A stretch of 64,000 bases of DNA from Telluria aromaticivorans (GCF_013003915.1 NZ_JABAIV010000003.1:124001-188000); one strand, 5' to 3'; shown: positions 29,604-39,584, counted from the stretch's first letter. The notes: generated by a model from the letters alone, not told the origin. Made by a program: numbers and translations.

Positions 29604-31829
29604 CGTGCTTCCTCCTGGTATTGCGGGCGCTTCGGCCCAACTGGTTGAAAGGCCTGGCGCCGGGCGCCAGCGGCGCAGCAGCAGCGCATTCGCGACCACG
29701 CTCACCGAACTTAGCGCCATCGCAGCGCCGGCCAGCACCGGGTCGAGCCGCCCGAAAGCAGCAAGCGGGATGCCGACCAGGTTGTAGACGAAGGCCCAGC
29801 CCAGGTTCTGGCGTATCTTGGCATAGGTCCGCTGCGACACCGCGACCGCATCGGCCACCAGGCCAGGGTCGCCGCGCATCAGCGTGATGCCGGCCGCGTG
29901 CATGGCGGCGTCGAGGCCGGCCATGGCGATGCCGACATCGGCAGCGGCCAGCGCCGGCGCGTCGTTGATACCGTCGCCGACCATCGCCACCTTGCGCCCG
30001 CCCTGCTTGAATTCTCCCACCAGCCGCGCCTTGTCGGCGGGCAGGACGCCGGCGTGGTAGCGCGCGATCCCGACCTGGCCTGCGACCGCGCGCGCCGCGC
30101 CTTCGTTGTCGCCGGTGAGCATGACCGACTCGATGCCCATCGCCTGCAGGCGCGCCACCGCGGCCGCGGCGCCCGGCTTGACCGCGTCACCGAAGGCCAG
30201 CAGGCCCACGGCGCGGGCCTCACCCCTGGCGCCCACGGCCAGCCAGGACACGGTGCGCCCCAGGTCTTCGTGCGCCTGCGCAGCGGCCTGCAAGGAGCCG
30301 GTACCGGCGCCCAGTTCCGCCATCAGGCGCGCGTTCCCGAGATGGACCGTGGCGCCGCCGACATCGGCGTGCGCGCCGCGTCCCGGCAGAGCACCAGCTG
30401 CGGTCGCCGGCAGCAAGGCCATGCCGCGCTCCTGTGCGGCCCGCACGACCGCCGCTGCCAGCGGGTGGGCGCTGTATTGCTGCACGGCGCAGGCCAGCGC
30501 CAGCACGCGATCCGGATCGCCGCCCTCGACCGCCACAACGCGCGGCCGGCCCTCGGTCAGGGTGCCGGTCTTGTCGAACACCACCACGTCCAGCGCATGC
30601 GCGGTCTCGAGCGCCTCGGCGTCCTTGACCAGGATGCCGAGGCGCGCCGCCACACCGGTGCCGACCATGATCGAAGTGGGCGTGGCCAGGCCGAGCGCGC
30701 AGGGACAGGCGATCACCAGCACTGCGACTGCATTGAGCAGCGCCGCCTGCCAGTCGCCGGTCCACAGGCCCCAGCCCAGCAGCGTCGCGAATGCCGCCAG
30801 CAGCACGGCCGGCACGAACACCGCGCTGACGCGGTCGACCAGGCGCTGGATCGGCGCCTTGACCGCCTGTGCCTGTTCCACCAGCCGGATGATCTGCGCC
30901 AGCATGGTCGCGCTGCCCACCGCCGTCGCCCGCACCAGCAGCAGCCCGTCCGCGTTGACCGCACCGCCCGTGACGTGCTCGCCCACGCCCTTCGCCACCG
31001 GCATGCTTTCGCCGGTGAGCAGGGATTCATCGAGGTGGCTGCGCCCTGCTTCGACGATGCCGTCGGCTGGCACGCGCTGGCCGGGCCGCACCACCATCAG
31101 GTCGCCCTCGCGCAGTGCCTCGAGCGCGATGCTCATGTCCACGCCGTCGCGCCGCACCAGTGCTTCACTGGGCCGCAGCGCTTCCAGCGCCCGGATCGCC
31201 GCCACCGCCCCGTGCTTGGCGCGGCCCTCCAGCCATTTGCCCAGCAGGACCAGGGTGATGATGATGGCCGAGGATTCGAAATACAGGTGGGGCGTCCCGT
31301 GCCGGCCGTGCCGCAGGAGCAGGTAGAGCGACAGGCCGTAGGCGGCGCTGGTGCCGAGGGCCACCAGCAGGTCCATGTTGCCGCTGCCCGCGCGCAGCGC
31401 CTTCCAGCCGGCGCGGTAGAAGCGCGCGCCGAGCCAGAACTGCACCGGGGTGGCCAGGACCAGCTGCAGCCATCCCGGCAGCATCCAATGCAACCCGAAG
31501 AGTTGCGCGATCATCGGCGCGCCCAGGGGCACGCTCAGGAGTCCCGCGGCGGCTACCGGCCACCAGGGCGGCAGGCGGTCGGCGGCGCGAAGCGCAGCTG
31601 GAACTGAGGCGTCGGAGGCGTCATAGCCGGCCTGGCGCACTGCCGCGACCAGGGCCGCGGGTGTCGCGTTGCCGCGTACGGTGGCGGTGTCAAGCGCCAG
31701 GTTCACGGCCGCGTCGACCACGCCGGGTACGGCCAGCAAGGCTTTCTCCACCCGCCCCACGCAGGATGCGCAGGTCATGCCGCCGATGCGCAGGACCGCG
31801 TCGCCGCCCCTGCTGGAAATGGTGTTCAT
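29406..31829 (-). CDS. copA: Copper P1B-type ATPase CopA with C-terminal CopZ-like domain
   Basis: 807 residues from the ATG at 31829, chosen because the promoter places transcription start near 31847, where an earlier in-frame ATG sits. Order: N-terminal HMA domain (GGMTCASC, Cys20/Cys23), membrane helices with the CPC motif ([14 protein letters not shown]), DKTGT phosphorylation site and [11 protein letters not shown] second HMA domain (GMSCGHC, Cys753/Cys756) closes the chain. It exports Cu(I) from the cytoplasm. A C-terminal HMA is unusual: it looks like a neighbouring copZ joined in frame (see the nested feature). No chaperone or regulator gene lies alongside. Confidence 0.9.
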   Translation of the reverse strand: MNTISSRGGDAVLRIGGMTCASCVGRVEKALLAVPGVVDAAVNLALDTATVRGNATPAALVAAVRQAGYDASDASVPAALRAADRLPPWWPVAAAGLLSVPLGAPMIAQLFGLHWMLPGWLQLVLATPVQFWLGARFYRAGWKALRAGSGNMDLLVALGTSAAYGLSLYLLLRHGRHGTPHLYFESSAIIITLVLLGKWLEGRAKHGAVAAIRALEALRPSEALVRRDGVDMSIALEALREGDLMVVRPGQRVPADGIVEAGRSHLDESLLTGESMPVAKGVGEHVTGGAVNADGLLLVRATAVGSATMLAQIIRLVEQAQAVKAPIQRLVDRVSAVFVPAVLLAAFATLLGWGLWTGDWQAALLNAVAVLVIACPCALGLATPTSIMVGTGVAARLGILVKDAEALETAHALDVVVFDKTGTLTEGRPRVVAVEGGDPDRVLALACAVQQYSAHPLAAAVVRAAQERGMALLPATAAGALPGRGAHADVGGATVHLGNARLMAELGAGTGSLQAAAQAHEDLGRTVSWLAVGARGEARAVGLLAFGDAVKPGAAAAVARLQAMGIESVMLTGDNEGAARAVAGQVGIARYHAGVLPADKARLVGEFKQGGRKVAMVGDGINDAPALAAADVGIAMAGLDAAMHAAGITLMRGDPGLVADAVAVSQRTYAKIRQNLGWAFVYNLVGIPLAAFGRLDPVLAGAAMALSSVSVVANALLLRRWRPAPGLSTSWAEAPAIPGGSTMIELTVDGMSCGHCVGRVTQAVQGIDAAAKVNVDLPSKRVTIDSGAATGLLVAAIGAAGYPAKVA

Positions 31830-31853
31830 GTGAGCTTCTCGTTCCATACCCGA

Positions 31854-31884
31854 CGCATATCCCTTCCCACGGTGGGAAGGTCAA
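31854..31884 (-). promoter_or_regulatory. CueR-type copA promoter (19-bp spacer with dyad)
   Basis: On the minus strand: -35 TTGACC (31879-31884), -10 TATGCG (31854-31859), spacer of exactly 19 bases containing the 17-bp palindrome CTTCCCACGGTGGGAAG (31863-31879). A 19-bp spacer with ACCTTCC-type arms is the signature of MerR-family metal activators such as CueR. The cueR gene is not in this window. Confidence 0.8.
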
Positions 31885-31930
31885 GCGGCCCTTTGTCGAG
31901 CCGCCAGGGTGCGCCGCTCAGCAGGGACAA

Positions 31931-33871
31931 TCAGCAAGGATACTTGGCCGAGCACACCCGGCCGCGGCCGGCCTTCTTGGCCCGGTACATGAACCCGTCG
32001 GCTTCCTTGAGCAGCTCGTCGGGGTGGCGCACGGCGCCGGCGCCAGCCACATCGAGGGCGATGCCAATGCTGGCGCGCACCCGCACCGCGCGGCCCGGCA
32101 GCTCCACCGGTTCGGAGATGCTGGAGATGAGCTTCTCGGCCACGGTGTGGGCATCGTCGAAGGTGTCGGCCATATCCTCCAGCAGCACCGTGAATTCGTC
32201 GCCCGACAGGCGGAATACGCTGTCGGTCTTGCGCACGCCCTGGCGCAGCCGTTCGGCGATCACGCCAAGCAGGATGTCGCCGGCCTCGTGGCCCTGCGAA
32301 TCGTTGACGGCCTTGAAGCCGTCCAGGTCGATGAACAGCATGCCGACCGTCTTGCCGCTGCGGCCCGCACGCGCTTGCGCCAGCGGCACCGACTCCATCA
32401 GCGCGCGCCGGTTCAGCAGGCCGGTGAGCATGTCGTGGCGGCTTTCGTATTCGCGCTTGGCCTGTTCCTGCTTGCGCTCGGTGATGTCGTGCAGGAAGGC
32501 GCTGAACATGATGCGGCCGTTGACCTCGAGGGCGCGTATACGTACCTCCACGGTCAGGGTGCTGCCGTCGCGCCGCACGGCCGGCAGTTCCAGGCGCTGG
32601 TCGACCACGGTGGCGGTGCGGGTGGAGAGGTAGCGCTGCATGCCGTTGCGGTGGCGCTCGTGGAATTCCGGCGGGATGATCAGCTCTTCCAGCGCCCGGC
32701 CCAGCGCCTCGGCGCGCGACCAGCCGAAGGTTTCCTCGGCCTGGCGGTTCCAGGCGGTGACGATACCCGCTTCGTCCAGGCCGATGTAGGCATCGTTCGC
32801 GTTCTCGACCACGCTCCTGATCTCGGCCTCACGCGCGCGCAGTTCCTGCTCCGCGACGCGCTGGCGTTCGGCGGCATCGAGCAGCAGGCGGTTGGCTTCC
32901 TGCAGCTCGGCGGTGCGTTCGGCCACCCGGCGTTCGAGATCGGTATTGAGCGCGCCGATATCCTGCTGCGCACGTTTTTGTGCGTCGATGTCCTTGATGA
33001 CCGCGACGTTGTACTCGACCCGGCCCTGCGCATTGCGCTTGGGCGAGACGTTCAGGTTGATCCAGACCGTGCTGCCGTCCTTGCGGATATAGCGCTTCTC
33101 CATCTGGTGCTGGGCGATGTCGCCGCGCGCCAGCGCCTGGAGCTGGTCGACGTCGCGGCTGATGTCGTCCGGATGGGTGATCTGCTGGAAGGTCAGACCC
33201 CACAGTTCTTCTTCGGTGTAGCCGACGATGTCGCACAAGGCCTTGTTGACGCTGATCCAGCCGCCATCGGGCGCCACCAGGGCGATGCCGACGCTGGCGA
33301 TATCGAAGATGGTGCGGAAGCGCGCCTCGCTCGCGCCCAGCACGTCGCTGGAGCGCTCGAGATGGTCGCGCGCCACCGCCATGCGTTCGCGGGACTGCAC
33401 TTCCTTGGTCAGGATCGCAGCCAGGTCGTCCAGCACCTCGGCCTGGTCCTGGCTCAGTTCACGCGGCCGCGAATCGATCGCGCACAGCGTACCGATCGCC
33501 AGGCCCGCCGTGGTGCGGATCGGCACGCCGGCATAGAAACGGACGTTCGGCGCATCCTTGACCAGCGGATTGTCGCTGAAGCGCGGGTCCAGGGAGGCAT
33601 CGTTCACCACCAGCGGCTCGCTCATCCCGATCGCATGGGCGCAGAAGGCATGCTCGCGCGGCGTTTCCGGCGCATCCAGGCCAACCCGCGACTTGAACCA
33701 CTGGCGGTCGGCATCGACCAGCGAAAACAGGGCGATCGGCACGCCCAGCAAGCGGCTGGCCAGCCTTGTGACGCGGTCGAACACGGGTTCGGGGGGCGTA
33801 TCGAGCAGTTTGAGCGCGTCGAGCAGCGACAGTCGGTCAAGTTCGTCCGGTGGCAATGGGGCAGCAGGCAT
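31931..33871 (-). CDS. GAF-PAS-PAS-GGDEF diguanylate cyclase
   Basis: 646 residues, cytoplasmic. N-terminal GAF domain (~20-165, EHAFCAHAIG and VRFYAGVPIRT), PAS at ~185-305 and ~350-470 with a coiled coil between, then GGDEF. The active-site loop reads RLSGDEF (556-560); Ser for the first Gly is a tolerated variant in some active cyclases. An inhibitory RxxD site (RKTD) sits at the standard distance before it. It should make c-di-GMP in response to bound ligands or redox state. It lies 83 bases beyond copA, whose promoter is in the gap, with the same direction of transcription. Confidence 0.88.
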   Translation of the reverse strand: MPAAPLPPDELDRLSLLDALKLLDTPPEPVFDRVTRLASRLLGVPIALFSLVDADRQWFKSRVGLDAPETPREHAFCAHAIGMSEPLVVNDASLDPRFSDNPLVKDAPNVRFYAGVPIRTTAGLAIGTLCAIDSRPRELSQDQAEVLDDLAAILTKEVQSRERMAVARDHLERSSDVLGASEARFRTIFDIASVGIALVAPDGGWISVNKALCDIVGYTEEELWGLTFQQITHPDDISRDVDQLQALARGDIAQHQMEKRYIRKDGSTVWINLNVSPKRNAQGRVEYNVAVIKDIDAQKRAQQDIGALNTDLERRVAERTAELQEANRLLLDAAERQRVAEQELRAREAEIRSVVENANDAYIGLDEAGIVTAWNRQAEETFGWSRAEALGRALEELIIPPEFHERHRNGMQRYLSTRTATVVDQRLELPAVRRDGSTLTVEVRIRALEVNGRIMFSAFLHDITERKQEQAKREYESRHDMLTGLLNRRALMESVPLAQARAGRSGKTVGMLFIDLDGFKAVNDSQGHEAGDILLGVIAERLRQGVRKTDSVFRLSGDEFTVLLEDMADTFDDAHTVAEKLISSISEPVELPGRAVRVRASIGIALDVAGAGAVRHPDELLKEADGFMYRAKKAGRGRVCSAKYPC

Positions 33872-34026
33872 AAGCGTCCGTCAGGGTCAGGGGAGCAGCA
33901 TATGCACTGCCCATAGCTTAGACTTTAACAGAAGCGCAATTGCCGACACAAAATTACTGTGTTCCGGAGACCAAGAATGTGTCGTAAATGAGCATATGCG
34001 TGACAATTAAACCCTTGCCGCGTGCC

Positions 34027-34032
34027 TATAAT
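34027..34032 (+). promoter_or_regulatory. Candidate -10 element TATAAT
   Basis: A perfect TATAAT 29 bases before the ATG of the SnoaL-like gene; the matching -35 region is weak (CAATTA at 17 bp). Confidence 0.4.
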
Positions 34033-34060
34033 AAGAAACAGACCGTTTCAGGGAACCATC

Positions 34061-34552
34061 ATGCGAATCTTGCCCCGGCTTTTGCTGCTGCCCGCAGTAT
34101 GCTGCGCCTTCCTGCCCGTGCCCGTCATGGCGGCGGAAGCTGGTGCCGACGAGCCGGTGCGCACCGTCTCCGCCACTGCCGGCGTGCGCGAAGCCGAGCG
34201 CCTGCGCGCCGTGGCGCTCGGGCAGCGCGACATCGACGTGTTGCGGCGCCTGATCAGCGGCGACTATTACCACGTCGAGAGCAACGGCCGGGTGCGCAGC
34301 AAGACCGAGTTCCTGCAGGCGCTGGCGCGCAACGAGTTCCGCCTGCGCGACTATGGCGTGGACGATATGGAAATCAATATGGTGGACCAGGGTGGCACCG
34401 CCATCGTGACCGGGACCTACCGCGTCACCGTGGAAGAGCGCCAGGCGGCCCAGCCGAAGCGCGGCCGCTATGTACGCATCTGGACCCGGCATCCCGAAGG
34501 CTGGCGCAACGCGCTGCACCAGAGCACCGAGATCCGGCCGGTCGCTCCCTGA
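34061..34552 (+). CDS. Exported SnoaL/DUF4440-like protein
   Basis: 163 residues from the ATG at 34061 (AGGGAA upstream). A Sec signal peptide ends near PVMAAE (residue 25). The mature part fits the cone-shaped NTF2/SnoaL fold: RAVALGQRDIDVLRRLISGDYYHVES, then NGRVRSKTEFLQALA, AIVTGTYRV and RYVRIWTRHPEGWRNALHQST. Members are small-molecule-binding or isomerase-like proteins of mostly unknown role. It would act in the periplasm. It converges with the hybrid kinase at 34589. Confidence 0.75.
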   Translation: MRILPRLLLLPAVCCAFLPVPVMAAEAGADEPVRTVSATAGVREAERLRAVALGQRDIDVLRRLISGDYYHVESNGRVRSKTEFLQALARNEFRLRDYGVDDMEINMVDQGGTAIVTGTYRVTVEERQAAQPKRGRYVRIWTRHPEGWRNALHQSTEIRPVAP

Positions 34553-34588
34553 GCTTCACGCGCCCGGGACCGTCGTTCGGCGCCGGCA

Positions 34589-37027
34589 TCAGGCCATGCT
34601 GACGGCGCCGCGCAGGAGCGCGTCCATCCGGTCGATCTGGTAGGGCTTCGGCAGGCTCAGGTAAGGATGCCCGCCCTCGGGCGCCGCCACCTCGCCGGAG
34701 CCGGAGGCGATCACCACGTTCAGCGACGGCTCCAGCCTGCGCAGCGCGCCGGCCAGTTCCAGGCCCGACATGCCGGGCAAATGAACATCGGTCACCAGCG
34801 CGTCGAAGCAACCCGGCTGGAATGCCGCCGCCGCTTCTTCGGCGCTGCCTACTGCCCTTACCTGGTGCCCGAGCATGCCGAGGAGTTCCTGCAGCAGCAT
34901 GCGGTTATCCGGGTCGTCCTCGACCACCAGCAGCCGCAGTCCATCGGCGCGCTGCGCCTCCGCTCTGGTGCCCATGGCGCCGATGGCGCCATCGGCTGCA
35001 GGCTGCGCGACCGATGCGCTGGCCTGGCGCAGGCCTTCGACCTGGCGCGTATTCGCAAAGACGTGCCTGATCTTGCGGGCCAGGTCGTCCGCGCGGTAAG
35101 GCTTGCTGATGAGTTCAACGCCCGGGTCGAGCCGTCCACCGTGCACGATCGCATTGCGCGTGTAGCCCGAGGTAAACAGCACCGAAATGGCCGGATGCAA
35201 ATCTTTAGCGATGCGCGCCAGTTCGGGACTGCGCACCGCGCCCGGCATCACGACGTCGGTAAACAGCATGTCGATGCGTGCGTGCTCCTCCAGCACGGCC
35301 ACCGCCGCATCGCCGTTGTCGGCGCGCAGCACGCGGTAGCCCAGCGCCGTCAGCATGTCGACCGCGGTAGCCTGCACCGCCAGGTCGTCCTCGACCACCA
35401 GCACGATTTCGCTACCGCCGACGACCTCGCCGACCGCCATGTTGAATTGCTGCTCTTCGGCCTGGTGCGAGCGTGGCAGGTAGATCTTGATGGTGGTGCC
35501 GGAACCGACTTCGCTGTAGATCTTGATGTGGCCACTGCTTTGCTTGACGAAGCCGAAGGCCATCGAGAGGCCCAGGCCAGTGCCCTCGCCTTCGCGCTTG
35601 GTCGTGAAGAAGGGCTCGAAGGCGCGCGCCACCACGTCGGGCGGCATGCCGCAGCCGGTATCGGAGATCGCCAGCATCACGTACTGGCCGGCCACCACTT
35701 CCTGCTCGTTGGCGGCGTAGTGCTCGTCCAGCATCGCATTGCCCAGTTCGAGCGTCAGCTTGCCGTGGCCTTTCATTGCGTCGCGCGCATTGATGGCCAG
35801 GTTGAGCACGACATTTTCCAGCTGGTTCGGGTCGACCAGCGTATTCCACAGGCCGCCGGTCACCGCGGTTTCGACTTCCACGGTTTCGCCCAGGGCGCGG
35901 CGCAGCATGTCGTCCATGTCGCGCAGCACGCGGCCAAGGTCGGTCGGCGCAGGCTGCAGGGGCTGGCGCCGCGCGAAGGCCAGCAGCTGGGAGGCCAGCT
36001 TGGCGCCGCGCTCGGTCGCATACCTGGCTGTTTCCAGGCGCCGCTGGGCGGCCGCGTCTTCCGGCAGCGTCATGCCCAGCAGTTGCAGGTTGCCGTTGAT
36101 GACCTGCAGGACGTTATTGAAGTCGTGCGCGACCCCGCCGGTGAGCTGGCCGATGGCTTCCATCTTCTGCGACTGGTGCAGCTGCTCGTTGGCTTTGGCG
36201 AGTTCCAGCGAACGTGCCGCAATGCGCTCTTCGAGCGAGGCATTCAGCTCGTTCAGGGCCTGCTCGACCTTGGCGCGCTCGGCGATCTCGTGGGTGAGCG
36301 ATACGTTGCTCTGCTCAAGCCGCGCGGCATGCTGGCCGATCTCGGCCAGCATCGAATTGAAGGCGTCCACCAGCATGCCGGTTTCGTCCTCGGTGGTCTT
36401 GCTCACGCGCTGGGAAAAATCGCGCCGCGTGATCAGTTCGCGTACCGCCCGGGTCATGGCCTTCACCGGCATGGTGACGGCGGCCTGCAGCCAGCCCGCA
36501 GCCAGCGCGGCCACCGCCAGGCTGACCGCCAGCGCCGCGCCAAACATTTTCAGGCCGCGTTCGACGCGCACGTCCAGCGGATAGGCCGAACGCAGGTAAA
36601 TCGTACCGACCTTGTCCTTCCCGCGCAGGATCGGGCGGAAGATGTGCAGGTCGTTTCCGTCGATGATGTGGCCGGTGGCGCTGGGCCGGCCCGGCGGCGA
36701 CAGTGCCTGCGGCTGGTCGGCGCTGGTATACGACACGAACAGCGTTCCGTCGGCGCGGTAGATCGCCGCCGCGTGCACGTTGGGCCGCGCCCCAAGGCGG
36801 GCCAGCGTGGCTTCGGCGCTCGGCTTGTCTTCGAATTCCAGCGCGGCGGTGCTCACCTGGGCCAGGATGTCGGCCTGCGAACCCAGTTCTTCCAGCACGC
36901 TGGTGCGGAAATCGTTGATGTCGTAGGCCAGGTTGGCCAGGCCGGAGACGAAGACGGCGGTGAAGGTGGTGGCCATGACGGCCACCATGAATTTGCGCGA
37001 GATGGAGCGCCGGATCGAGCTGAACAT
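34589..37027 (-). CDS. CHASE8-HAMP hybrid histidine kinase with two receivers
   Basis: 812 residues from the ATG at 37027. One membrane helix (~15-35), then a periplasmic domain of the YfiN/CHASE8 type (SQADILAQVSTAALEFEDK, VHAAAIYRADGTLFVSYTS), a second helix (~150-170), HAMP and a coiled coil. HisKA follows with His301 in GGVAHDFNN, an ATPase domain (NLAINARDAM, GLGLSMAFGFVKQ) and two receivers with Asp591 (LFTDVVMPG) and Asp747 (LVTDVHLPGMSG). It starts five bases after the YfiR-like gene, so both are likely made together; YfiR-type proteins restrain CHASE8 receptors from the periplasm. Confidence 0.9.
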   Translation of the reverse strand: MFSSIRRSISRKFMVAVMATTFTAVFVSGLANLAYDINDFRTSVLEELGSQADILAQVSTAALEFEDKPSAEATLARLGARPNVHAAAIYRADGTLFVSYTSADQPQALSPPGRPSATGHIIDGNDLHIFRPILRGKDKVGTIYLRSAYPLDVRVERGLKMFGAALAVSLAVAALAAGWLQAAVTMPVKAMTRAVRELITRRDFSQRVSKTTEDETGMLVDAFNSMLAEIGQHAARLEQSNVSLTHEIAERAKVEQALNELNASLEERIAARSLELAKANEQLHQSQKMEAIGQLTGGVAHDFNNVLQVINGNLQLLGMTLPEDAAAQRRLETARYATERGAKLASQLLAFARRQPLQPAPTDLGRVLRDMDDMLRRALGETVEVETAVTGGLWNTLVDPNQLENVVLNLAINARDAMKGHGKLTLELGNAMLDEHYAANEQEVVAGQYVMLAISDTGCGMPPDVVARAFEPFFTTKREGEGTGLGLSMAFGFVKQSSGHIKIYSEVGSGTTIKIYLPRSHQAEEQQFNMAVGEVVGGSEIVLVVEDDLAVQATAVDMLTALGYRVLRADNGDAAVAVLEEHARIDMLFTDVVMPGAVRSPELARIAKDLHPAISVLFTSGYTRNAIVHGGRLDPGVELISKPYRADDLARKIRHVFANTRQVEGLRQASASVAQPAADGAIGAMGTRAEAQRADGLRLLVVEDDPDNRMLLQELLGMLGHQVRAVGSAEEAAAAFQPGCFDALVTDVHLPGMSGLELAGALRRLEPSLNVVIASGSGEVAAPEGGHPYLSLPKPYQIDRMDALLRGAVSMA

Positions 37028-37032
37028 GGTTG

Positions 37033-37626
37033 TTATTTTTCCCGGACGACGTTCGCCGCCAGTGCCAGCAGTTGGGAGCTGATTTTCAGGCCGCTTTTTG
37101 CGGCCGACTCCAGCGAGATATCGAAGCGGATACGCTCGTCGGCGACGTGGAAATTGATGACGCTGCCGCGCGCGAGCGCGCCCTCGGTTTCGCTCACGAC
37201 CAGGATCGAGCGCGCGCCCGCCTGCCCCACCATGGCGCTTGATCGCGCGAACCAGGCGTCGCCGACGTACAGGATGTGGATGCCGTCGAGCGAGTCGCCT
37301 CCGCGCAAGCGGCGCACGGCCAGCGTGGCCTTGGCCGGGTCGCGCACGCTCGAGAGCTTCATCAGGTTGTCGGCCACCTCGTCGGCGCCGATGATGCCGA
37401 TCACGGTGAGTGTCCCGGCGGGCGGCGCCGCGCGCGCCGGCCATTCGACGTAATGGCGCAGCTTCGACAAATAGGCGGCCTTGACCGCTTCTTCGGTCGG
37501 CGCGCCGAACTGCGCCTGGGCTGCGCCCGCAGCCAGCCAGGCCAGCGCGAACAACACCGGCACCAGCAGCGGCACGAGCAGCTTCGCCATGCGCATCGCG
37601 AACAGCTTGTCTCCAGGGCGGTTCAT
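37033..37626 (-). CDS. YfiR-like periplasmic regulator (DUF4154)
   Basis: 197 residues from the ATG at 37626, two bases after the receptor stop; starts at 37596 or 37590 are also possible. A signal peptide ends at AAQA. Family hallmarks: EEAVKAAYLSKLRHYVEWP, LTVIGIIGADEVADNL, GIHILYVGDAWF and SVINFHVADERIRFDISLESAAKSGLKI (split here as motif landmarks). YfiR represses the CHASE8 diguanylate cyclase YfiN in Pseudomonas; here the neighbouring CHASE8 protein is a kinase, so it probably tunes phosphorylation instead of c-di-GMP synthesis. It is the middle gene of a three-gene operon. Confidence 0.85.
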   Translation of the reverse strand: MNRPGDKLFAMRMAKLLVPLLVPVLFALAWLAAGAAQAQFGAPTEEAVKAAYLSKLRHYVEWPARAAPPAGTLTVIGIIGADEVADNLMKLSSVRDPAKATLAVRRLRGGDSLDGIHILYVGDAWFARSSAMVGQAGARSILVVSETEGALARGSVINFHVADERIRFDISLESAAKSGLKISSQLLALAANVVREK

Positions 37627-37628
37627 GG

Positions 37629-39584
37629 CTAGAGGCGCCACACCAGCTTCGCGCCGAGGCTGCGTTCGTACACGCTGCGATTTACGCCGCCGCCGTATTC
37701 CGGATGGGCCGCATCCAGCAGGTTGCGGCCGCTGATGGACAGGTCGAGCCCCTTGTTGACGCGCCAGGTGTAGTTCAGGTCGAGCGACTCGTAGGACGGC
37801 ACTTCCGGGCGGCTCAGCTTGCCGTGATGGCGCAGCAGCGCGTCGAACGCGTGGCCGGGGACGATGTCGTACGAGGCACGCAGCGTCCAGTAGTTGCTTG
37901 GGTCGCTGGTGGCCAGGCCAGTGGCCGCGCTCGAGTCGCGGCTGCCGGGATCCGTTGCGGTGCGCACGTTCTGCACCACCAGGCCTGCAGACAGGCGCAG
38001 CGCGGCGCTGGCTTCCCAGGTCGACCACATCTCGACGCCCTTGGTGCGGCCGTGCGCCTTGTTACTGAAGACCGAGCCGGAACCGTTCGGGTTTGGCTCG
38101 AGCGTGCGCAGACGGTCATAGTCGCTCAGGAAGGCAGTAGCCGAATACGACAGGCCAGGCGTCAGCGCGATGCGGTAGCCCAGTTCGAACACATTCGCCA
38201 CTTCCGACTTGAAGTCGGGGCCGCCCGCCAGGGCGAACTGCGGCACGCCGTTCACCACGGCCGGCCGGGTCGGGCTGTAGAAATCGCGGTCGATGCGCGA
38301 CGGCGCGCGCACGGTGCGCGAGGCCGAGGCCCAGGCCAGGCTCTCGCCCGATGGTTTCCAGGCCAGGCGCAGGGTCGGCAGGAATTCCCAGCCGGTGTAG
38401 TTGTTATGTTCGAACTTGGCGCCGGCGATCACGCGTACGTTATCGGTAAGGTCCATCTCGTCCTGCACGAACACGTTACCCCAATGCAGGTTCAAACTGC
38501 CCGGCAGGAAGCCGAAGGCCGCGCCGTTCTCGAGGCGGTCGAAGGACTTGCGGTAGCCCGCGCCCCAGACCAGGCGGTGGCGCTCGGCCAGGGTGACCGT
38601 GGATTGCAGCTGCAGGTCGAGGGTATTGAGGTGCTCGATGAAGGCGCCGGGCTGGTTACGCTCGGTGAAATCCCAGTAGGCCTGGGCCATCAGTTCGGAA
38701 CCGCCCGCCAGGCGCATGGTCTTGCGGCCCAGCAGGTTGGCGCCGGCGATATAAATGTCGCGCGTGCCCTGCTGGTGCAGCGCGCCCTTGTAGGCGTCGC
38801 CCTGGAAGGTCGCGGTCTCGGTACCCTGCCCCCAGTCGGCGCGGAAGCCGGCCTGGGCGCGGCGGTAGCCGGTCAGGCTGTCCAGCCCGTTCTGGCGTTC
38901 GATGTCGTCCTGCTCGAGTGCCTTGGCATACACGCGGTAGCGCCCGCCATTGGCGAGTGCCCCGCCATGGCGTACCGAGCCGGTACGCAGGTCGGGCTGG
39001 CCCGCGGCACTGAGCTGCGTGCCCTGGGTGGCGCCGGCGGCCTTGGTGATGATGTTGATGACGCCGTTGACGGCGTTGGCGCCCCACATGGTGGCGCCGG
39101 CGCCGCTGATGACTTCGATGCGTTCGACATCTTCCAGCAGCACGTCCTGGGCATCCCAGAACACGCCCGAGAACAGCGGGGTGTAGACGCTGCGGCCATC
39201 GATCAGCACCAGCAGTTTATTTTCGAAGGCGCTGTTGAAGCCGCGCGCGGTGACGGCATAGTTGCGCGCATCAACCCGCGCTACCTGCAGGTTGGGCGCC
39301 AGGCGCAGCGCTTCCGGCAGCGTGGTATAGCCCGAGCGGCGGATGCTGTCGCTGCTGATGACGAACACGGAGGCGGCGGCATCGGCCACCGGCTCGGAAC
39401 GGCGCGAGACCGAGGTGACGCGCAGGTTCGACAAGGCTTCGATGCTCAGCGCTTCGAGTTCTTCCGGCTGGGAGTCAGCATGGGCCGGCAGTGCGAGCAT
39501 GCCGGCGGCGAGGCAGGCGGCCTGGGCGATGCGGGTCAGGGGAAGGCATGGCAGACAGGCGGGCAGCGAATGACGCAAGATCAT
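37629..39584 (-). CDS. TonB-dependent outer-membrane receptor
   Basis: 651 residues from the ATG at 39584. Signal peptide to about residue 37 (ALPAHA), plug domain (VTSVSRRSEPVADAAASVFV, GFNSAFENKLLVLIDGRS, NAVNGVINIIT), then a ~500-residue barrel ending in a terminal strand with SLGAKLVWRL. The end with Leu after Arg instead of Phe is slightly unusual. It heads an operon with YfiR-like and CHASE8-kinase genes, so it may pass a ligand signal as well as import. The plug is nearly that of the receptor at the left edge of the window. Confidence 0.88.
   Translation of the reverse strand: MILRHSLPACLPCLPLTRIAQAACLAAGMLALPAHADSQPEELEALSIEALSNLRVTSVSRRSEPVADAAASVFVISSDSIRRSGYTTLPEALRLAPNLQVARVDARNYAVTARGFNSAFENKLLVLIDGRSVYTPLFSGVFWDAQDVLLEDVERIEVISGAGATMWGANAVNGVINIITKAAGATQGTQLSAAGQPDLRTGSVRHGGALANGGRYRVYAKALEQDDIERQNGLDSLTGYRRAQAGFRADWGQGTETATFQGDAYKGALHQQGTRDIYIAGANLLGRKTMRLAGGSELMAQAYWDFTERNQPGAFIEHLNTLDLQLQSTVTLAERHRLVWGAGYRKSFDRLENGAAFGFLPGSLNLHWGNVFVQDEMDLTDNVRVIAGAKFEHNNYTGWEFLPTLRLAWKPSGESLAWASASRTVRAPSRIDRDFYSPTRPAVVNGVPQFALAGGPDFKSEVANVFELGYRIALTPGLSYSATAFLSDYDRLRTLEPNPNGSGSVFSNKAHGRTKGVEMWSTWEASAALRLSAGLVVQNVRTATDPGSRDSSAATGLATSDPSNYWTLRASYDIVPGHAFDALLRHHGKLSRPEVPSYESLDLNYTWRVNKGLDLSISGRNLLDAAHPEYGGGVNRSVYERSLGAKLVWRL

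Noticed and set aside
34667-37453. Long + strand open frame of ~930 codons opposite the CHASE8 kinase
   Set aside because: Shadow of the real gene; composition is Gln/His/Arg-rich with no domain.
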